A stretch of DNA of 33,002 nucleotides from an uncultured Eubacterium sp. (GTDB lineage Bacteria; Bacillota; Clostridia; Oscillospirales; Acutalibacteraceae). The first letter of the stretch is position 1. The number at the start of each line of letters is the position of its first letter. The notes under the pieces are model-generated. The model worked only from the letters and a program-made list of their open reading frames with translations. It did no database searches and was not told the DNA's origin. The stretch is from the NCBI RefSeq assembly GCF_945980375.1, contig NZ_CAMFQO010000020.1, forward strand, positions 1 through 33,002, in the 5' to 3' direction. Below, piece after piece: positions 31,853 through 33,002 of this stretch. The translations under genes and the position numbers were made by a program.

Positions 31853-33002
31853 TGAAAAAGCAAAGATTGTCGCAGATTGCATCGGTGCTCGGTGCAACCT
31901 ATAATGTTGATGCCGAATTTGATTCGGTATGCATAGATACAAGAAAAATTACAAAGGGATGCCTGTTTATTTGCATTAAGGGTGAACGCTTTGACGCACA
32001 TCAGTTTGCCAATGAAGCGTTAGAGCTTGGAGCATCTGCTGTTATGATACATACCGATATTGAGCCAAACGGTGCTTATATCAGGGTTGATGATACATCA
32101 TCGGCAATGCTGAAATTGGCAGGCTACTATCGCTCACAGTTTGATATTCCCGTTGTGGGGCTGACAGGCTCTGTAGGAAAAACAACTACCAAGGAGTTTA
32201 CTCACCTTGTTGTCAGTGCAAAATATAATGCAATCAAAACACAGGGTAATCTTAATAATGAAATCGGCTTGCCTCAAATGCTGTTCCAAATTGACAGTAC
32301 CACCGAGGCGGCAGTTATTGAAATGGGTATGAACCACTTCGGCGAAATATCCAGACTCACAAGAGCTACCCGACCGACTGTCGCATTGATTACAAATGTC
32401 GGTGTTTCTCATATAGAAAATCTTGGCTCACGCGAGGGAATTCTAAAGGCAAAGCTTGAAATATGTGAGGGCTTGAGCGAGGGAGCACCTTTAATTCTAA
32501 ATGCCGATAACGATATGCTTAAAACTGTTAAGGACAGCAAGCATAGGGTAATATTTTACGGTGTTGATAACGGCGATTTTAGGGCAGTTAACATCAAGCA
32601 AAGCGACTGCTCAACCGAATTTGATGTAGAATACTACGGTAAATCACAACATATAAAAATACCCACTATCGGAATTCATAATGTGTACAATGCTCTTGCC
32701 GCATTTACTGTGGGATACGTTTTGGATATTGAACCGCAGCTGTGTGCAAATGCACTTGAGGGCTATGTTCCTGCCGGTATGAGACAGAGGGTTACGCAGG
32801 TTGGAGGAATTAAATCCATTGAGGACTGCTATAATGCATCACCTGATTCAATGCGAGCTTCCATTAAAGCATTGGCTGATATTAAGGGCAATAAAAAAAT
32901 AGCCGTACTTGCCGATATGCTTGAGCTTGGCGAATATTCAAGAGAGGCTCACCTGTCGGTAGGAAATATGGTTGGAGAAAACAAAATTGATATTCTCCTG
33001 GC
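31852..33002 (+). CDS. murF: UDP-MurNAc-tripeptide--D-Ala-D-Ala ligase, partial
   Basis: MurF adds D-Ala-D-Ala to the stem peptide, completing the UDP-MurNAc-pentapeptide. The frame is open from ATG 31852 to the right edge of the window, giving 383 residues of an expected 450 or so; the C-terminus lies outside. Motifs are DSVCIDTRKITKGCLFICIK, the ATP loop GLTGSVGKTTTKEF, KTQGNLNNEIGLP, IEMGMNHFGEISRLTRATRP, NVGVSHIENLGS and, in the C-terminal domain, DCYNASPDSMRASIKAL and VLADMLELGEYS. It starts inside the murE stop (TAATG), a coupled arrangement. Confidence 0.97.
   Translation, partial: MKKQRLSQIASVLGATYNVDAEFDSVCIDTRKITKGCLFICIKGERFDAHQFANEALELGASAVMIHTDIEPNGAYIRVDDTSSAMLKLAGYYRSQFDIPVVGLTGSVGKTTTKEFTHLVVSAKYNAIKTQGNLNNEIGLPQMLFQIDSTTEAAVIEMGMNHFGEISRLTRATRPTVALITNVGVSHIENLGSREGILKAKLEICEGLSEGAPLILNADNDMLKTVKDSKHRVIFYGVDNGDFRAVNIKQSDCSTEFDVEYYGKSQHIKIPTIGIHNVYNALAAFTVGYVLDIEPQLCANALEGYVPAGMRQRVTQVGGIKSIEDCYNASPDSMRASIKALADIKGNKKIAVLADMLELGEYSREAHLSVGNMVGENKIDILL

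Overview
The window looks like chromosomal core sequence from a low-to-moderate GC, spore-forming member of the Firmicutes, most like a gut-type Clostridia (Ruminococcaceae/Oscillospiraceae-like). This rests on strong GGAGG ribosome-binding sites, sigma-A promoters with 17-base spacers, a germination protein YpeB, a PASTA-containing transpeptidase in the division cluster, the aspS-gatCAB arrangement and a MurE with the meso-diaminopimelate motif. No species is assigned; that needs a database search.

Layout. 1-1793 (minus): ypeB followed by a small Thr/Asp-rich lipoprotein. 1926-6960 (plus): proB and proA (proline synthesis), a membrane-anchored beta-propeller-like protein and a lipid-linked-glycan flippase. 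proB and proA are separated by a TA-flanked, terminal-inverted-repeat element (MITE-like). 6961-7420 is a gene-free stretch packed with hairpins, holding a second MITE-like element, a REP-like palindrome and two identical terminator hairpins. 7421-11960: glycogen phosphorylase (with an unusual Lys/Ala/Pro tail) and an intracellular GH13 enzyme. 12083-14421: a three-gene set of DUF2975-like membrane protein, YozG-type regulator and DUF4173/DUF4153-like membrane protein. 14463-15511 (minus): a YfcE-like phosphodiesterase and a TetR-family regulator. 15576-16477: three small unrecognised proteins in tight tandem. 16544-18877: lgt, folD, pncC. 18944-19019: tRNA-Thr(CGU). 19072-19282: a truncated IS200-type element. 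19382-24373: aspS-gatC-gatA-gatB. 24431-25831 (minus): a GPH-family sugar:cation symporter. 26117 to the end: the start of the division and cell wall cluster, mraZ-rsmH-ftsL-PBP-murE-murF, with murF running off the right edge.

How the genes work together. aspS with gatCAB suggests indirect Asn-tRNA (and/or Gln-tRNA) synthesis; AspRS carries the His typical of non-discriminating enzymes. GlgP and the GH13 enzyme would degrade glycogen or maltodextrin in the cytoplasm. Lgt would lipidate proteins such as the lipoprotein at the left end. The mraZ cluster makes peptidoglycan precursors and the septal transpeptidase.

Most of the window is ordinary housekeeping sequence. I see no defence system, prophage or CRISPR array. 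The best candidates for something undescribed are the three-gene small-protein cassette (15576-16477), the hairpin array and its MITE-like element (6961-7300), the MITE-like insertion inside the proBA operon, and the histone-like tail on glycogen phosphorylase. Several starts were moved from the longest reading frame to the start with a good ribosome-binding site; each case is explained in its entry.
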